A stretch of DNA of 64,000 nucleotides from Candidatus Sodalis endolongispinus (lineage in GTDB: Bacteria; Pseudomonadota; Gammaproteobacteria; Enterobacterales; Enterobacteriaceae). The notes below the pieces were generated by a model that saw only the letters and a program-made list of their open reading frames with translations, had not been told where the DNA came from and did no database searches. Of the stretch, positions 1 through 10,730 are shown in pieces. The position numbers were made by a program, and so were the translations under genes. The stretch's first letter is position 1. Each line of letters opens with the position of its first letter. The stretch is taken from contig NZ_JAFJYC010000003.1 in NCBI RefSeq assembly GCF_018777395.1, forward strand, positions 25,873 through 89,872, in the 5' to 3' direction.

Positions 1-127
1 TTCACGCATTACAATGAAAACCATCCGCACAGCGCGCTGGGATATCACTCTCCGAGAGAATACCGGCGGCAGCGGGCTTCGTTAACTTAAGATACAAAAG
101 CTGTACGGAGATGGCGGGGCAAGATCA
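1..127 (+). mobile_element. 3' end of an IS2-like (IS3 family) element
   Basis: This is the last part of the transposase OrfB, ending at a TAA at 88-90, plus the right terminal sequence. It matches the right ends of the complete copies at 14680-16009 (inverted) and 58011-59345 base for base, apart from rare substitutions. The right terminus reads inward as TGATCTTGCCCCGCC, which pairs imperfectly with the left terminus TGATTTATCCCCCTG. The element interrupts sitA, whose reading frame resumes straight after the IS end. The rest of this copy lies outside the window. Confidence 0.9.
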
Positions 128-395
128 CTCCGATCAGGAAGGTACACCACAGCAAATTCGCAAAGTGGTGGACACGGTCAAAAAATACCGTATCCCGGCC
201 GTATTCAGCGAGAGCACCGTTTCCAATAAACCGGCGCGTGAAGTGGCACGTGAGACCGGCGCACATTATGGTGGCGTTTTGTATGTGGATTCCTTAAGCG
301 AGCCCACAGGCCCGACGCCCACCTATCTCGATCTGCTGCGCGTCACGGCGGATACCGTGGCAGAAGGCATGACCGACGGGGTAAAGCATGATTGA
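128..395 (+). pseudogene. sitA: SitA, Mn2+/Fe2+ ABC transporter binding protein, C-terminal remnant
   Basis: About 90 codons of the C-terminal part of a metal-binding periplasmic protein of cluster A-I remain. The motif SDQEGTPQQIRKVVDT, the stretch ESTVSNKPAREVARETG and the ending YLDLLRVTADTVAEG are typical of SitA. The first two thirds, including the signal peptide and first metal ligands, are gone because an IS2-like element ends at 127. An ATG inside the IS (111) happens to be in frame but has no link to the original start. The last codons overlap sitB (shared ATGATTGA), showing the original operon coupling. The protein cannot work as a binding protein in this form. Confidence 0.88.
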
Positions 396-1199
396 GCGCG
401 GAAAATATACCCTTACTGTTGCGCCGGGGGGCGCAACAGCACTTGATGTCAGCCGGGCGACGGTGATTTACCGCAACGGCCATCTGGCGTTAAAACAGGC
501 GACATTTACTATCCAGCGTGGGGTGATTGCGAGTCTGGTCGGTGTCAACGATTCCGGCAAGTCGACGCTATTCAAATCGATTATGGGGTTTATTACCCTG
601 GCCAGCGGCGAAATCAGCGTCATGGGACACCCGCCGGCGAAGGCGTTGAAACGGCATCTTGTCTCCTACGTTCCCCAGTCGGAAGAAGTGGACTGGAACT
701 TTCCCGTGCTGGCGGAGGATGTGGTCATGATGGAGCGCTATGGCCATATGGGTACGATGCGTATCGCGCGTCAGGCAGACAGGGATGCCGTGGCATGCTC
801 TTTGGAGCGTGTTGGCATGGGCGGGCTGCGAAAACGTCAGATTGGCGAGCTCTCCGGCGGCCAGCGTAAACGGGTTTTTCTGGCGCGGGCCATTTTGCCC
901 AGGATGGCCAACTGATACTGTTGGATGAACCCTTTACGAGTGTCGATCTGAAAACCGAAAAACAAATAGTCACCCTGCTGCGCGGTCTGCGCGATGAAGG
1001 CAGGACCATCCTGGTATCCACCAATAATCTCGGTTCGGTGCCGACATTTTGCGACACGAACGTATTGGTAAAAGGGACCGTGATGGCTTGTGGACCGACC
1101 CGGGAAATCTTTACCCGCAGCAATATCGAGCGCGCCTTTGATGGCGCGCTGCATCAGCTTGCCTGGGACGATAATCTGTTGACGCCGGAAGCCCGCTGA
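388..1199 (+). pseudogene. sitB: SitB, Mn2+/Fe2+ ABC transporter ATPase, frameshifted
   Basis: This was the ATPase that powers SitABCD metal uptake at the inner membrane. The first frame carries a Walker A motif (GVNDSGKST), the Q-loop region (SYVPQSEEVDW) and the ABC signature LSGGQRKR, then stops at about 915. The Walker B motif (LILLDEP) and the rest continue in another frame from about 905 to 1199. The break lies at ATTTTGCCC near 890-900, where two extra T bases would explain it. The start overlaps the end of sitA and the end sits 7 bases before sitC. Both halves are well conserved, so the lesion is recent or a sequencing error; given the neighbours, recent decay is more likely. Confidence 0.88.
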
Positions 1200-1206
1200 G
1201 GAATGT

Positions 1207-2059
1207 ATGCTTGACGTATTACTTGAGCCCTTTACCTACGACTATATGCGCAATGCCATGTGGGTTTCCGCTTTGGTCGGCGGCGTCTGCGTCTTTCTTT
1301 CCTGTTATCTGATGCTTAAAGGATGGTCCCTCATGGGGGATGCGCTGTCGCATTCCATTGTCCACGGTGTTGCCGGCGCCCGGATGTTAGGCATGACGTT
1401 ATCGGCCGGCGCGTTTCTCGCCGGCGGTCTGGCTGCTTCCGCCATGCTGTTTATCAATCAACGCACCAAGTTGAAAGAAGATGTCATCATCGGTTTGACG
1501 TTTTCGTCTTTCTTTGCGTTCGGGCTTTTTATACTGTCGCTGCGCCCTGCCGCCATGAATATTGAGACGATTATGCTGGGCAATCTGTTGGTCATTGCGC
1601 CGTCCGATATTGTGCAATTGGCGCTGATTGGCTTCATCTCGCTGGCCATTTTGCTGCTTAAGTGGAAAGACCTGATGGTGGTGTTCTTTGATGAAAACCA
1701 CTCCCGCTCCGTCGGTATCAATCCGGTAAGACTGAAATGTTTGTTCTTCACCCTGTTGGCCGCCGCTACGGTTGCCGCACTGCAAACGGTCGGCGCCTTT
1801 CTGGTCATTTGCATGATTGTCACCCCCGGTGCTACCGCCTGGTTGCTGACCGACCGGTTCCCGCGTTTACTGATGGTGTCGGTGCCGATGGGCGCGCTCA
1901 CCAGCTTCGTCGGCCTACAGCATTTACTATCTGGACGGCGCCACTGGCTGGTTGATCGTTTCGCTGCAAACACCCCTCTTTTTGCTGGCATTCGTTCTGG
2001 CGCCGCGGCACGGTTTATTGGCTTCCCGTAAACGTGCGCGCACCGAGTTAAGGAAATAG
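1207..2059 (+). pseudogene. sitC: SitC, Mn2+/Fe2+ ABC transporter permease, frameshifted near its 3' end
   Basis: This is a hydrophobic permease of the ABC-3 (MntB/ZnuB/SitC) family. It opens with MLDVLLEPFTYDYMRNAMWV and holds the family stretch LKGWSLMGDALSHSIVHG. About 237 codons are in one frame. Near 1915 (TTCGTCGGCCTACAG) one base is missing, so the last helices run into a wrong frame ending at 2031. The original frame continues as a hydrophobic C-terminus ending HGLLASRKRARTELRK with TAG at 2057-2059, two bases before the sitD ATG. The encoded product would lose its last membrane segments and carry a foreign tail. Confidence 0.85.
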
Positions 2060-2061
2060 AG

Positions 2062-2906
2062 ATGAGCCTAACAGACACTTTGTTGATGCCCTTTCACTTT
2101 GTTTTTATGAATAATGCGTTCTTGATTGTGCTGCTGATTGCCGTTCCCGCCTCGCTGCTGTCGTGTCTGATGGTCTTGAAGGGGTGGGCGCTGATGGGCG
2201 ACGCCATGAGCCATGCGGTATTTCCGGGCGTCATCGTCGCCTATATGGTAGGCCTGCCACTGGCGGTCGGTGCCTTCGTGGCGGGTCTGGTGTGTGCCAT
2301 GACGACCGGATTTTTGAAAAACAACAGTCGAATCAAGCACGATACCCTGATTGGCATCGTATTTTCCGGTATGTTTGGTATGGGGCTGGTGATGTATGTC
2401 AAAGTGCAATCCACGCTTCATCTTCAACATATTTTATTTGGCGATATGCTGGGCTGGGGATAGGCGCGGATGATCTCATCGAGGCAGCGCTTATCTCCGC
2501 CGCTACGGTGCTGTTTATCGCCGTTAAATGGAAAGATCTGGTACTGCAGACCTTTGACGCAGTACAGGCCAAAGCCTCCGGTCTCAATGTGCGCCTGTTA
2601 CATTACGGCCTGCTGTGCTTCCTGGCGCTGACAATTGTGGCGGCGCTGAAAGCGGTGTGGATCATTTTGTCGGTCTCGTTATTGATTGCCACCGGGGCGA
2701 TAGCCTTCCTCATCACCCGCAAATTCTGGTCGATGATGCTGGCCTCCGTCGCCATTGCCATCACCGGCGGCTTTTTGGGCGTGTACGTGTCCTTCTTCCT
2801 CGACAGTTCGCCGGGGGCGACGATCGTATTGTTCTTCACCCTAATGTTTGCCGCAGTCTTTTTCATTAACGGGTTGCGCAACTACCGTCTGCGCTGTGCG
2901 GCGTAA
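2062..2906 (+). pseudogene. sitD: SitD, Mn2+/Fe2+ ABC transporter permease, frameshifted mid-gene
   Basis: This is the second permease of the Sit system. The first frame (2062-2463) opens MSLTDTLLMPFHFVFMNNAF and carries the same LKGWALMGDAMSHAVFPG family stretch as sitC. It stops just after GDMLGWG. The rest (IGADDLIEAALISAATVLF onward, to a TAA at 2904-2906) lies in another frame, so an indel near 2455 splits the gene. Two separate polypeptides of about 133 and 148 residues would be made at best. With sitA cut and sitB and sitC shifted, every gene of this operon is inactivated in the window. Confidence 0.87.
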
Positions 2907-2917
2907 CCCACCGGCCC

Positions 2918-2951
2918 TGCCCCGCCGCCATGGGCGGGGCAAGTCTTTTTT
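2918..2951 (+). terminator. Rho-independent terminator of the sit operon
   Basis: A 9-bp GC-rich stem (TGCCCCGCC and GGCGGGGCA, loop of 6) is followed by a run of six T. It begins 12 bases after the sitD stop. The tract runs into the stop codon of the converging digH gene. Confidence 0.85.
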
Positions 2952-4251
2952 AGCCGCCATCGTGCAACGGCGCCCAGCGGCGTTGCAGATAGTTCACCGC
3001 CGCAGCGGTCTGAGGCTGGCTGAGATAGGACTCACTGAACAAAATGGTGCCGTTAATCTCAGGTAGAGCCTCGTTAATATCCAACTGTCTTCTCAACTCC
3101 GCAACCCCCTCGGCCGCGCCCCAATCCGGTTCCGCTTTGGTCGGACTGCCTACTTTATATAGTGCTACGCCAATATACAGCCGGGTGTGGGTAGGGCGAA
3201 CCACCTCCGCCCACCATTTGGCTAGCACATCATAGCGCACGATCTGGCGCCCAACCGGCCAGTACAGCTGCGGGGCAATATAGTCCAGCAGACCTCTTTC
3301 AACCCACAGCCGGGTGTCGGAGTAAGCGGTATCATACGCCGGCCCCCCGCCCTGGGTAGCCGAGCCGCGCGGGTCATCCGCCACGTTGCGCCAAACGCCG
3401 GCGGGGCTGATGCCAAAAGCAACCTGTGCGTTGAGAGATTTTATCGCCTGGGACACTTGCTGGACCATCAGTAAGGTATTGTTGCGCCGCCAATCAGCTT
3501 TGTCGGAAAACCTCTGACCGTAAAGGTGGTAAGTGGCATCGTCATCCAGCCGGGAATCCGCGGTTTCATAATAGAAATAATCGTCAAACTGAATGCAATC
3601 GACCGGGTAATTTTTAACCAGTTCGATCACCACGCTGACAATCCATTGGCGCACATCGGGCAAGCCGGGATCAAGGACGTAACGGCCGCTGGCAATGCGG
3701 ATCCAGTCGGGGTGTAGCGCATAAACGCTGGCCGGTGATGATCGCAGCGTGGCCCTCAACGCAGCGGCGGTTTCGGGTCGGGTGTTCAGCGTGACCCGAT
3801 AGGGGTTGAGCCAGGCGTGGACCTTTAAGCCTCTTTTGTGGGCTTCGGCCAGCATAAACGCCAGCGGATCATAGCCCGGATCCCGACCGACCGTCCCCGT
3901 AAGGACCTCCGACCACGGTAACAGGGCTGAACGATAAAGAGCGGTGCCGTCGGGTTTGACCTGAAAGAACACCGTATTAATGCCGATCCTTACCATATTG
4001 TCCAGCTTCGCGACGAGCGCGCTTTGCTGCTGTTGAGTCCGTAGCGCGTCGCTTTGTGCCTCAAGCGTCGAAGGTGCGGGCCAGTCGAGTCCGTAGACGG
4101 TGCTCAACCAAACGCCGCGCATCTCGGGCGCCTGGGATGGACGGGGCGGCGGCGGCGGGAGCTCCGCCACCCGTTTTTGCCCACAGCCGGCAAGTCCCGT
4201 CAGCCAAAAGAAGAACACCAGCCAAAAAACCATTCCTTTGTAACGCCGCAC
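2950..4251 (-). CDS. digH: DigH-type lipoprotein glycosyl hydrolase (YddW family)
   Basis: This 433-residue protein matches the usual size of DigH (formerly YddW), an outer-membrane lipoprotein that cleaves glycan strands stripped of their peptides at the division site. The N-terminus has a positively charged start, a hydrophobic segment and a lipobox (LAGC at about residues 20-23), then a proline-rich linker (ELPPPPPRPSQAPEMRGVWL). The GHL10-type TIM barrel follows, with the family stretches RGVWLSTVYGLDWP, INTVFFQVKPDGTALY, GLKVHAWLNPYR, VDCIQFDDYFYY and LLDYIAPQLYWP. The acidic residues in QFDDYFYY are the likely active site. The frame is uninterrupted, unlike both neighbours. It converges on the sit operon. 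Activity is inferred from the family. Confidence 0.9.
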   Translation of the reverse strand: MRRYKGMVFWLVFFFWLTGLAGCGQKRVAELPPPPPRPSQAPEMRGVWLSTVYGLDWPAPSTLEAQSDALRTQQQQSALVAKLDNMVRIGINTVFFQVKPDGTALYRSALLPWSEVLTGTVGRDPGYDPLAFMLAEAHKRGLKVHAWLNPYRVTLNTRPETAAALRATLRSSPASVYALHPDWIRIASGRYVLDPGLPDVRQWIVSVVIELVKNYPVDCIQFDDYFYYETADSRLDDDATYHLYGQRFSDKADWRRNNTLLMVQQVSQAIKSLNAQVAFGISPAGVWRNVADDPRGSATQGGGPAYDTAYSDTRLWVERGLLDYIAPQLYWPVGRQIVRYDVLAKWWAEVVRPTHTRLYIGVALYKVGSPTKAEPDWGAAEGVAELRRQLDINEALPEINGTILFSESYLSQPQTAAAVNYLQRRWAPLHDGG

Positions 4252-4409
4252 TTTTGTCTCCCCGAAATAAAGCCTGAAATACCTGAATCACCAGTGGCAA
4301 AGGCCGGACGCCGCTAAGTCCGCCGGCGAACAGCTCTACCGGCTTGCCTGTGCTAGTATCAGCACCGATTGGCAAACTGGCCTGCACCTTAGGCGCTCAC
4401 TTCTCTTGG

Positions 4410-6201
4410 TTACCAGCTGAGCCCAAACCCGCGGGGGTAAGCGACAGTACCGGAATTGGTCTTCTCATCGTAATGATGCCAGGTGTTAACCGGCAGTTTG
4501 CCCCGCGGCGAACGTTGACCCGTTAATACCTCGGCCAGCGAGATCATGGCATGACTGCCACAAACGCCGTTGTCATAACCATAATAGGAATAGGCGGCGA
4601 CAGCGGCGTCAACGTCTGCGGCATAATTGACAATGTCGTAAGGCGCTCGCAAAGATAAGTGAATACGCGTTTTCCCTTGTGCCGCCGCATAACGCAACTA
4701 AGCAAGGTAGCGATCGCTGGTTTCGTCGGTTTGCGGTTTGTACGGCAGCGTCGCATTATCCACCGGCGAAAAGGCGGTTGAGAGCGTACCGAGCATAAAA
4801 ACGTCGCAGTGGACGATTTTCGCTTTGACCTCTGCATCCGTCAAATCCGATTCCTTTGCCGCCTCTACCGTAAGATACCCCTGTTGCGCCATTACCGCCG
4901 CAACGCCCTGCGCCTGCTCCCCACACGGCGTTAACACAAAATAGCGCTGAGTTTTGTCCGTTAATGGCAACGTCGCGCCCTGATTGATAACGACGGTAAT
5001 CGACCGATCGGTAATGCGCTTTTCCAGCGCCTGCCCTTCGGCCACGGGTTGCGGCGCTGTTTCACAGGCGTTGCCCAGCAGGTGATAACGCTGCTTTAGC
5101 GCCAGAATGCGCGCAACTGAGGCATCGATATCCGCTTCTTGGATGAGACCTTGTTTGACCTTCTGCGCTATCAACGTAATCATCTGCGGCAAGCGTGGCG
5201 CCTGGGCGGGCGCCGCAATGCTTACCCGGCATCAAGGCGATATCAACGCCGGCGGTGAAGACCAGTAGGAGCGCCTCACCTTGGCTGAAATGGTCAGTGA
5301 TAGCGCCCATATACAACGCATCCGACAGCGTCACGCCAGTAAAGCCCAACTGGTGGCGCAGAATGTCGGTTTGTATTTGCCGCGACATGGTAGCGGGGAC
5401 GGTAATATCAACGCCGTGGCGGTTGCGTACCCGCGTATCGTCCAACGCCGGGTATTGAATATGGGCCGTCATAATCATCTCTGGCGGGGTATGACTAGCA
5501 ATGGCTTGCTGGTAGGGCGCAATATCAATGGCAAACGCGTCCTGACGATTTCGGTCAACCCGCGGCAAAGCGGTATGTGAATCGGTGGCGGTGGCGCCAT
5601 GACCGGGAAAATGTTTGTATACGCTTATCATGTGTTGCTGATGCATCCCCGCGAGCGTTTTCTCCGCCAGCGTGATAACCGTCGCGAAGTCGTCGCTGAA
5701 ACTGCGCACATTGATTACCGGATTGAACGGATTGGTATTAACGTCAACCACCGGTGCGAAGTCGACATTGAAAGCTAAAGCCAGCATATCGCTGGCCAAT
5801 TGTTGCGCCTGTTCACGGGCAAGGTCGCTGTCAGCGCCCCCTTCGCACGCCGCCGCCAGCGCCATATTGCCGGGGAAAGAGACATATTCGCCACGCGGTA
5901 GACGAAATACGTTTTCACCATCATTATCTGTACCAATAAATAGTCGAATATTACCACTGACCTTTAATCTCGCATACCAGCTCTTCAATGCCCGTATTTG
6001 TGTTTTATTCTGTAAATTGTTGCCAAACAGGATCACGCCGCCGATATGATTATCGCCAATTATCTTTTCAATGGTGTCATCGGGGGCCACCATATCCCGA
6101 TTATTAATGCCGTTAGCGTCCCAATAACGGAAATCAAGCATGATTTTCTGGCCGATCTTCTCCTCCAGGCTCATTGCGTCGATTAGCTGCCTCATGTCCA
6201 T
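4410..6201 (-). pseudogene. Glycoside hydrolase family 3 (beta-N-acetylhexosaminidase-like), broken
   Basis: The protein begins MDMRQLIDAMSLEEKIGQ at 6201, with GAGGAG about 8 bases upstream; a longer reading to 6243 is less likely. The catalytic domain keeps KHFPGHGATATDSH, the signature of N-acetylglucosaminidase-type GH3 enzymes, and the nucleophile region TLSDALYMGAI. Two lesions break it. A frameshift near 5200 falls just after GVDIALMP. A TAG at about 4695-4697 sits between SDRYLA and LRYAAAQGK, where Trp is the likely original residue. Without these the gene would encode roughly 600 residues with a C-terminal GH3 domain ending PRGFGLSW. It probably acted on chitin- or peptidoglycan-derived sugars, but no substrate can be fixed. 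It follows digH upstream on the same strand. Confidence 0.85.
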
Positions 6202-6387
6202 TTCTGAGCTCCTCGTTGGTTGCACTGCGCGATAATCAGGCAAATCATGTCATTTAAAAAGACATCAGCGCAAGATAATTGTGTCAGTTTATGGCTTTAG
6301 ATAAAATATGGTTATAAATATATTAAACAGCTAATAAACAATTGACAAAAATATGACTACATATGGAAATAGATTACTTCTTTCTTA

Positions 6388-7239
6388 TTACCATTTCCTA
6401 AAAACATGGCGCTTTAGCACGGCCGTGCTGCAAGTTTCGTCACAACTAAGGGTTTTTGTGGCGCCGGCTGGACAGACTGCTGACTGCGGTACCAAGGCCA
6501 CGTTAAGTTTGTCGGTAAAGGCGATAGTCTCGCGCGCCACGGGCAACCGTTCGCTTTCATAGGTGGCAAGCAGACCTGCCGGCGCGCCGTGCCGTAACAC
6601 CGCCCCCAGTTTCCAGGCCAGTTTGGCGGCACCCTGTAACCCGGTATTCATTCCCTGCCCCCCTGCTGGGGAGTGAATATGGGCGGCATCTCCCGCCATG
6701 AAAATGCACTCGTCACGATACCTGTCCACGCAGCGATGGTGGGTGCGAAATTTCGTCAGCCATTGTGCATCGTCAAGTGTCACGAACACCTTCGCCGCAG
6801 AGGAAAAGGCGCGCTGCAGTTCATCCAGCTGAAGCGGCGCCGCGGCGGCTTCCCCCGACCCGCGCCGCGGGTCGCTGCCGGCGTCAGTGCTGCGCGCGTT
6901 GCCAATATTGGCACCGATGTCGGTTGTCATCACGCGTGAAAGACCGCTACCCACCAGCGGCAGGAACAGTCCTATGCGCTCACCGTGCATGAAGATGCGA
7001 AAGTGATCATGGCCGTTTTCCCACGTGACCCGAACATCTCCCAACAGAAAGTTTTGCGTATACGGCGCGCCGTCAACGCACCCAGAGACGAATAACGATG
7101 CCGCAAAATCGGCAGGATCATGAGATATATTCAGATCCCTAAGATTAAAAGAGACTTTCTGATATAACGAACAGGACAGTGATGGTATGCTGGCGATGAA
7201 GCACCGGAAATATGCGATGAAAACGGCAGGCGTCAACAA
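6388..7239 (-). pseudogene. FAD-dependent aromatic monooxygenase remnant (PheA/TfdB-like)
   Basis: The central part carries the second FAD-binding motif of flavoprotein hydroxylases, GDAAHIHSPAGGQGMNTG, followed by LQGAAKLAWKLGAVL and YESERLPVARETI. These are diagnostic of the FAD_binding_3 family. The first 150 or so residues, including the GxGxxG dinucleotide fold, are absent upstream, and the C-terminal thioredoxin-like region is missing. The N-terminal 30 residues of the open frame do not resemble the family and are probably chance coding. I call this a truncated, non-functional remnant. The original substrate is not readable. Confidence 0.8.
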
Positions 7240-7271
7240 TATGCTTTAATCATGCAGGAAGGGGCAACATC

Positions 7272-7628
7272 ATGAAGTCAGCATTTTATGCTCTTTTATT
7301 ATTAGCCTTTAGCTCTGTTGTGTGGTCGAATAATGAGGAACAGGCATTGCCGCTGGTTAAATTAGCGATCAATGCCATGGATGCAGGGTATTTTTCTGAA
7401 CCGGGTAATCTAAAAATTACGCAATGGGCCTCGGGTGAGAATCCCACCTCTGCAACGGTTGAAATCGAAAAGGATCTGGTGGATGACTCTATTGCAATCG
7501 AAAAGATCGTTTTCAAAATGCAGCGTCAAAATGACATCTGGGTGATAGACAGCCACTCAACCACTTTTAAATGTAAATGCCGGAAAGGACGGGGACATCA
7601 AACGTTATCCCCGGCATGCTGCCATTAA
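7272..7628 (+). CDS. Small secreted protein of unknown function
   Basis: The start has a ribosome site (GGAAGG about 10 bases before the ATG). The first 19 residues (MKSAFYALLLLAFSSVVWS) form a clear signal peptide with a likely cut after VWS. The mature part is short and mixed alpha/beta in character, for example NLKITQWASGENPTSATVEIE. It ends in a lysine/cysteine-rich tail (KCKCRKGRGHQ) that looks unlike the rest, so the original 3' end may have been lost to a frameshift. I do not recognise the family. It lies between divergent remnants and has no clear operon partner. Confidence 0.5.
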   Translation: MKSAFYALLLLAFSSVVWSNNEEQALPLVKLAINAMDAGYFSEPGNLKITQWASGENPTSATVEIEKDLVDDSIAIEKIVFKMQRQNDIWVIDSHSTTFKCKCRKGRGHQTLSPACCH

Positions 7629-7662
7629 CGGTTCGTGGTCTTAACTCGTCCTTTTCCTGCGG

Positions 7663-9756
7663 TCACTCCACCGTCGGCAAAGGGCGGTTAAGGGTGGACC
7701 AGACAAATTCACTGGCCAGCGCACTGTGAAACGCGGCTTGTTTCTTATCCGCCGCGGCGCTGTGTCCCCCCTCGGTGTTCTCATAGAAATACACCTGTTC
7801 ATGGCCCATCTGTCGCATGCGCGCCGCCATTTTACGCGCATTGGCCGGATTAACCCTGTCGTCACTGGTGGCGGTGTAAAACAGTACCGGTGGATAAACT
7901 GTCTCCGCCTGGATATTGTGGTACGTCGAGAAGGTTTTTATATACTCCAATTGCGTCGGATCTTCATGGTCGCCATATTCAGCAATCCAGGAAGCGCCGG
8001 CGGAAAGCTGGGTATAACGTTGCATGTCCAGCAATGGCACTTCGCAGACAATGCAGCCAAACAGCGCTGGATAGAGCGTCAGCATATTGCCGACCAATAA
8101 GCCGCCGTTACTACCGCCGCGCGCGCCAAGAAAGGGGGAAGACGTCACTTTACGGGCGATCAAATCCTCCGCTACCGCGGCGAAATCCTCATAAGCACGG
8201 TGGCGATGTTGCTTAAGCGCCGCTCGATGCCAAGTGGGACTATACTCGCCTCCGCCGCGGATATTGGCCACCACATACACCCCGCCCCTCGCAAGCCAGG
8301 TTAACGCTTCGCTCCCCATATAATGCAGCAGCAGCGACACCTCAAAACCGCCGTAACCGTTGAGAAGCGTGGGATTAGCGCCACGCAGCTGCATGTCCTT
8401 GGCCGCAATATGGAAATAAGGCACACGGGTGCCTTCCTTGGAGTGAGCAAAATGCTGGCTGACCTGATAGCGGTCAGGGTCGAAATCGTTCGGCCCCTGC
8501 TTCATCCGTTCCGCTTCACCACCGTCGAGGTTACCGAGATAAAGCGATGTCGGCCGTAAAAACCCCTCAACGGTCATGAAATAATCATTACTTTCTTCAT
8601 CAACACCGCCGGCAGACAGGGAGTTGAGCGTTTGCTGATCGCCGAGCGGCCGACGCTGCCAACACTCCCCCCGCGGCGTCAAGACCTCGAGGCGACTCGT
8701 CACATTCTCCATGATACTGAGAATAAGATGGTTGCGGGTGCTGCTTAAGTCGCTTAATGCTTTCTGCGCATCAGGCGTAAAGAGTATATGCAACTGCCGC
8801 TTTCCCGCCAGGTAAGCGTCAAACTTCGCCGCCAGCAATGCACCGTAGGGATAGCGACGCCCCTCCACCGCCCACTCTCTGCTCAACTTTATCAGCAACC
8901 ATTCACGGTGGGTGCTGAACTCAGCATCCTGCGGGATAGCGATGTGGATTTGCTGGTTGAGCGCCGTCAGCCAATATGTATCGCGACGATAAAAATCCAG
9001 GCTGCGGCCGACATAATCGCGCTCGAAACTCGGCGTGTGATCGTGATAAGCGAATACCGCCAGATCTTCCGGCTGCGCTTCATATACCGTTTCGGCCGCG
9101 CTTAGCGGCGTACCCCGCCGCCAGCGTTTGGCAATGCGCGGATAACCTGACCGGGTCATGGAGCCGGGACCAAAATCAGTGGCGATAAACAGCGTTTCCT
9201 GGTCGATCCATGATACGTCGCTTTTCGCCAGCGGCAGGTAAAATCCTTCAGCCACGAAGCGCTTGGCGATCAGGTCGAATTCGCGGATTTCGACGGCGTC
9301 CCCACCGTCCGGCGACAGCGCGATCAGGCTATAACGGTATTACGGCGCCAGCGGCTGCGAACCATGATAGACCCAGTCCCTGCCTTCTGTTTTACCCAGC
9401 GCATCGATATCCAGCACCGTTTCCCAGACCGGTTCGGCTTTACGGTACTCCCACAGCGTGGTGCGTCGCAGTACCCCGCGCGGATTGGCCTGATCCTGCC
9501 AAAAATTATAATAGCCTTCCCCCAGCTTACTGACCCACGGGATCCGGCTGTCCTTATTGAGAATATCCAATACCTGCCGCTCAAGTTTGGGGAAATGTAT
9601 TCCTTGGGCGTACTGCGCCAGAGTGCGCTGGTTTTCTTGGGTTACCCATTGCAGCGCAGCCTCGCCATGAAGATCTTCAAGCCACAGGAAATCATCGCCG
9701 GCATCAGCGCGCTGTGCAGCTATTGTTATGCGGTTACGGTTGGAAAATGACGTCAT
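7663..9756 (-). pseudogene. Prolyl oligopeptidase family (S9) serine peptidase, one nonsense codon
   Basis: About 698 codons in a single frame resemble the S9A family (prolyl oligopeptidase or oligopeptidase B-like). The N-terminal propeller region begins after DDFLWLEDLHGEAALQWV. The catalytic domain keeps the nucleophile motif GARGGSNGGLLVGN, the aspartate region SDDRVNPANA and the histidine region ENTEGGHSAA. A TAA at 9340-9342 follows GSQPLAP and is the only break seen. The next codons (YRYSLIALSPDGGD) continue the family sequence. A downstream start could make a protein lacking about a fifth of the N-terminus, which is unlikely to fold as a full propeller. The enzyme would have cut short peptides after proline or basic residues. 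Confidence 0.85.
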
Positions 9757-10453
9757 TGCGAATACGGATCCTACGGTTTATGCATTGCGATTACCCCATC
9801 AGCGTGGCGGAATAATCGGTAAATCCCCGGGCTCGTCATAGTAGCCGTCGTCACGGGATAAAATTCGGTGTGACCTCCCGATAAGTCATATCGGTTTCGG
9901 CGGGTGATACCCGGAGGAAATCATCAAAGAAGAGGGACCATTCGACTTCGGCTAATTCTGCCCGAACTGCGATGCCGCCAGGCATCACCAGAGGCACTTC
10001 GGGAGACGACTATTCTCTGCCCGAAAACCCGTTCTGCGGTGAGTAAGCCGGATATGCACCCTATAACAGCGCCGCCGTGGGCTTCCTCTCGATCGGCATT
10101 TGCCTCATATTGCCAGTATGCGTGATGCTTCTCCCTGCTGGCAATCTTTGTCGGTCGGTATTCTGGTTCTCGGCACCATGCGGCCAATGGTTTTTATTTC
10201 AGGGTGATAGCACTGGTGATTATCCCAGGCTACCGCTTGATGAATATTGCCTGCTCTTGCCTTGATATCAGGTCGACGTCCCGTTGATGCCATTGGCGAG
10301 TGCGCCGCAACCTGGCTCTGGTCAGGACAATCGCCCCGCCAGGGCGCGCGTCAGCGGCGCCTGTCAGCCCATTATCACTCCGACGCGTTTCTTGTGTACG
10401 GATTGTTGTTCAACCGAAAACACGCATTTATCACCCTGACAGATGACCCGCTA
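9757..10453. other. Non-coding stretch with a possible gene remnant
   Basis: No intact gene is visible. On the minus strand around 9860-9990 there is a short protein-like stretch (FFDDFLRVSPAETDMTYREV) interrupted by stops, which looks like the end of a decayed gene that I cannot identify. The remainder shows only chance reading frames. Confidence 0.4.
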
Positions 10454-10730
10454 TGGATCTGAAATGGTTTGGATATTTTCTGAAAGTCCCACGTTGCTAG
10501 TGCTTTACCCGCACTGCCGAACAACACATTATACAATCCGCCCTGAGTCGCCCCATTTGTCAACTGGAGGGATGGCTGGGGGTGCGGTTATTTAAACCCG
10601 ATAACGTTAACGCGGGAAGGACAGACTTTCCTTGCTATCGCCAGCGAAAACGATTTCAAGCCGCAGCGCAACTTACAACAGGATGCTCCAGCCAAGCTTA
10701 CACGTATCAGTAATGAGTCCCGGCGCGCTG
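10454..10730 (+). pseudogene. LysR-family regulator remnant
   Basis: Reading from the ATG at 10454 gives MDLKWFGYFLKV, then a TAG, then FTRTAEQHIIQSALSRP and CQLEGWLGVRLFKPD. That is the order of a LysR winged helix-turn-helix (alternating hydrophobics, A..L..SQSALSR, LE..LG..LF). The frame shifts again after about 10620, and no effector-binding domain can be followed. The original gene was probably about 300 codons. Confidence 0.6.

Noticed and set aside
1458..2078. 206-codon open frame antisense to sitC
   Set aside because: sitC and sitD frames on the other strand match a known permease family; the antisense frame has no family features.
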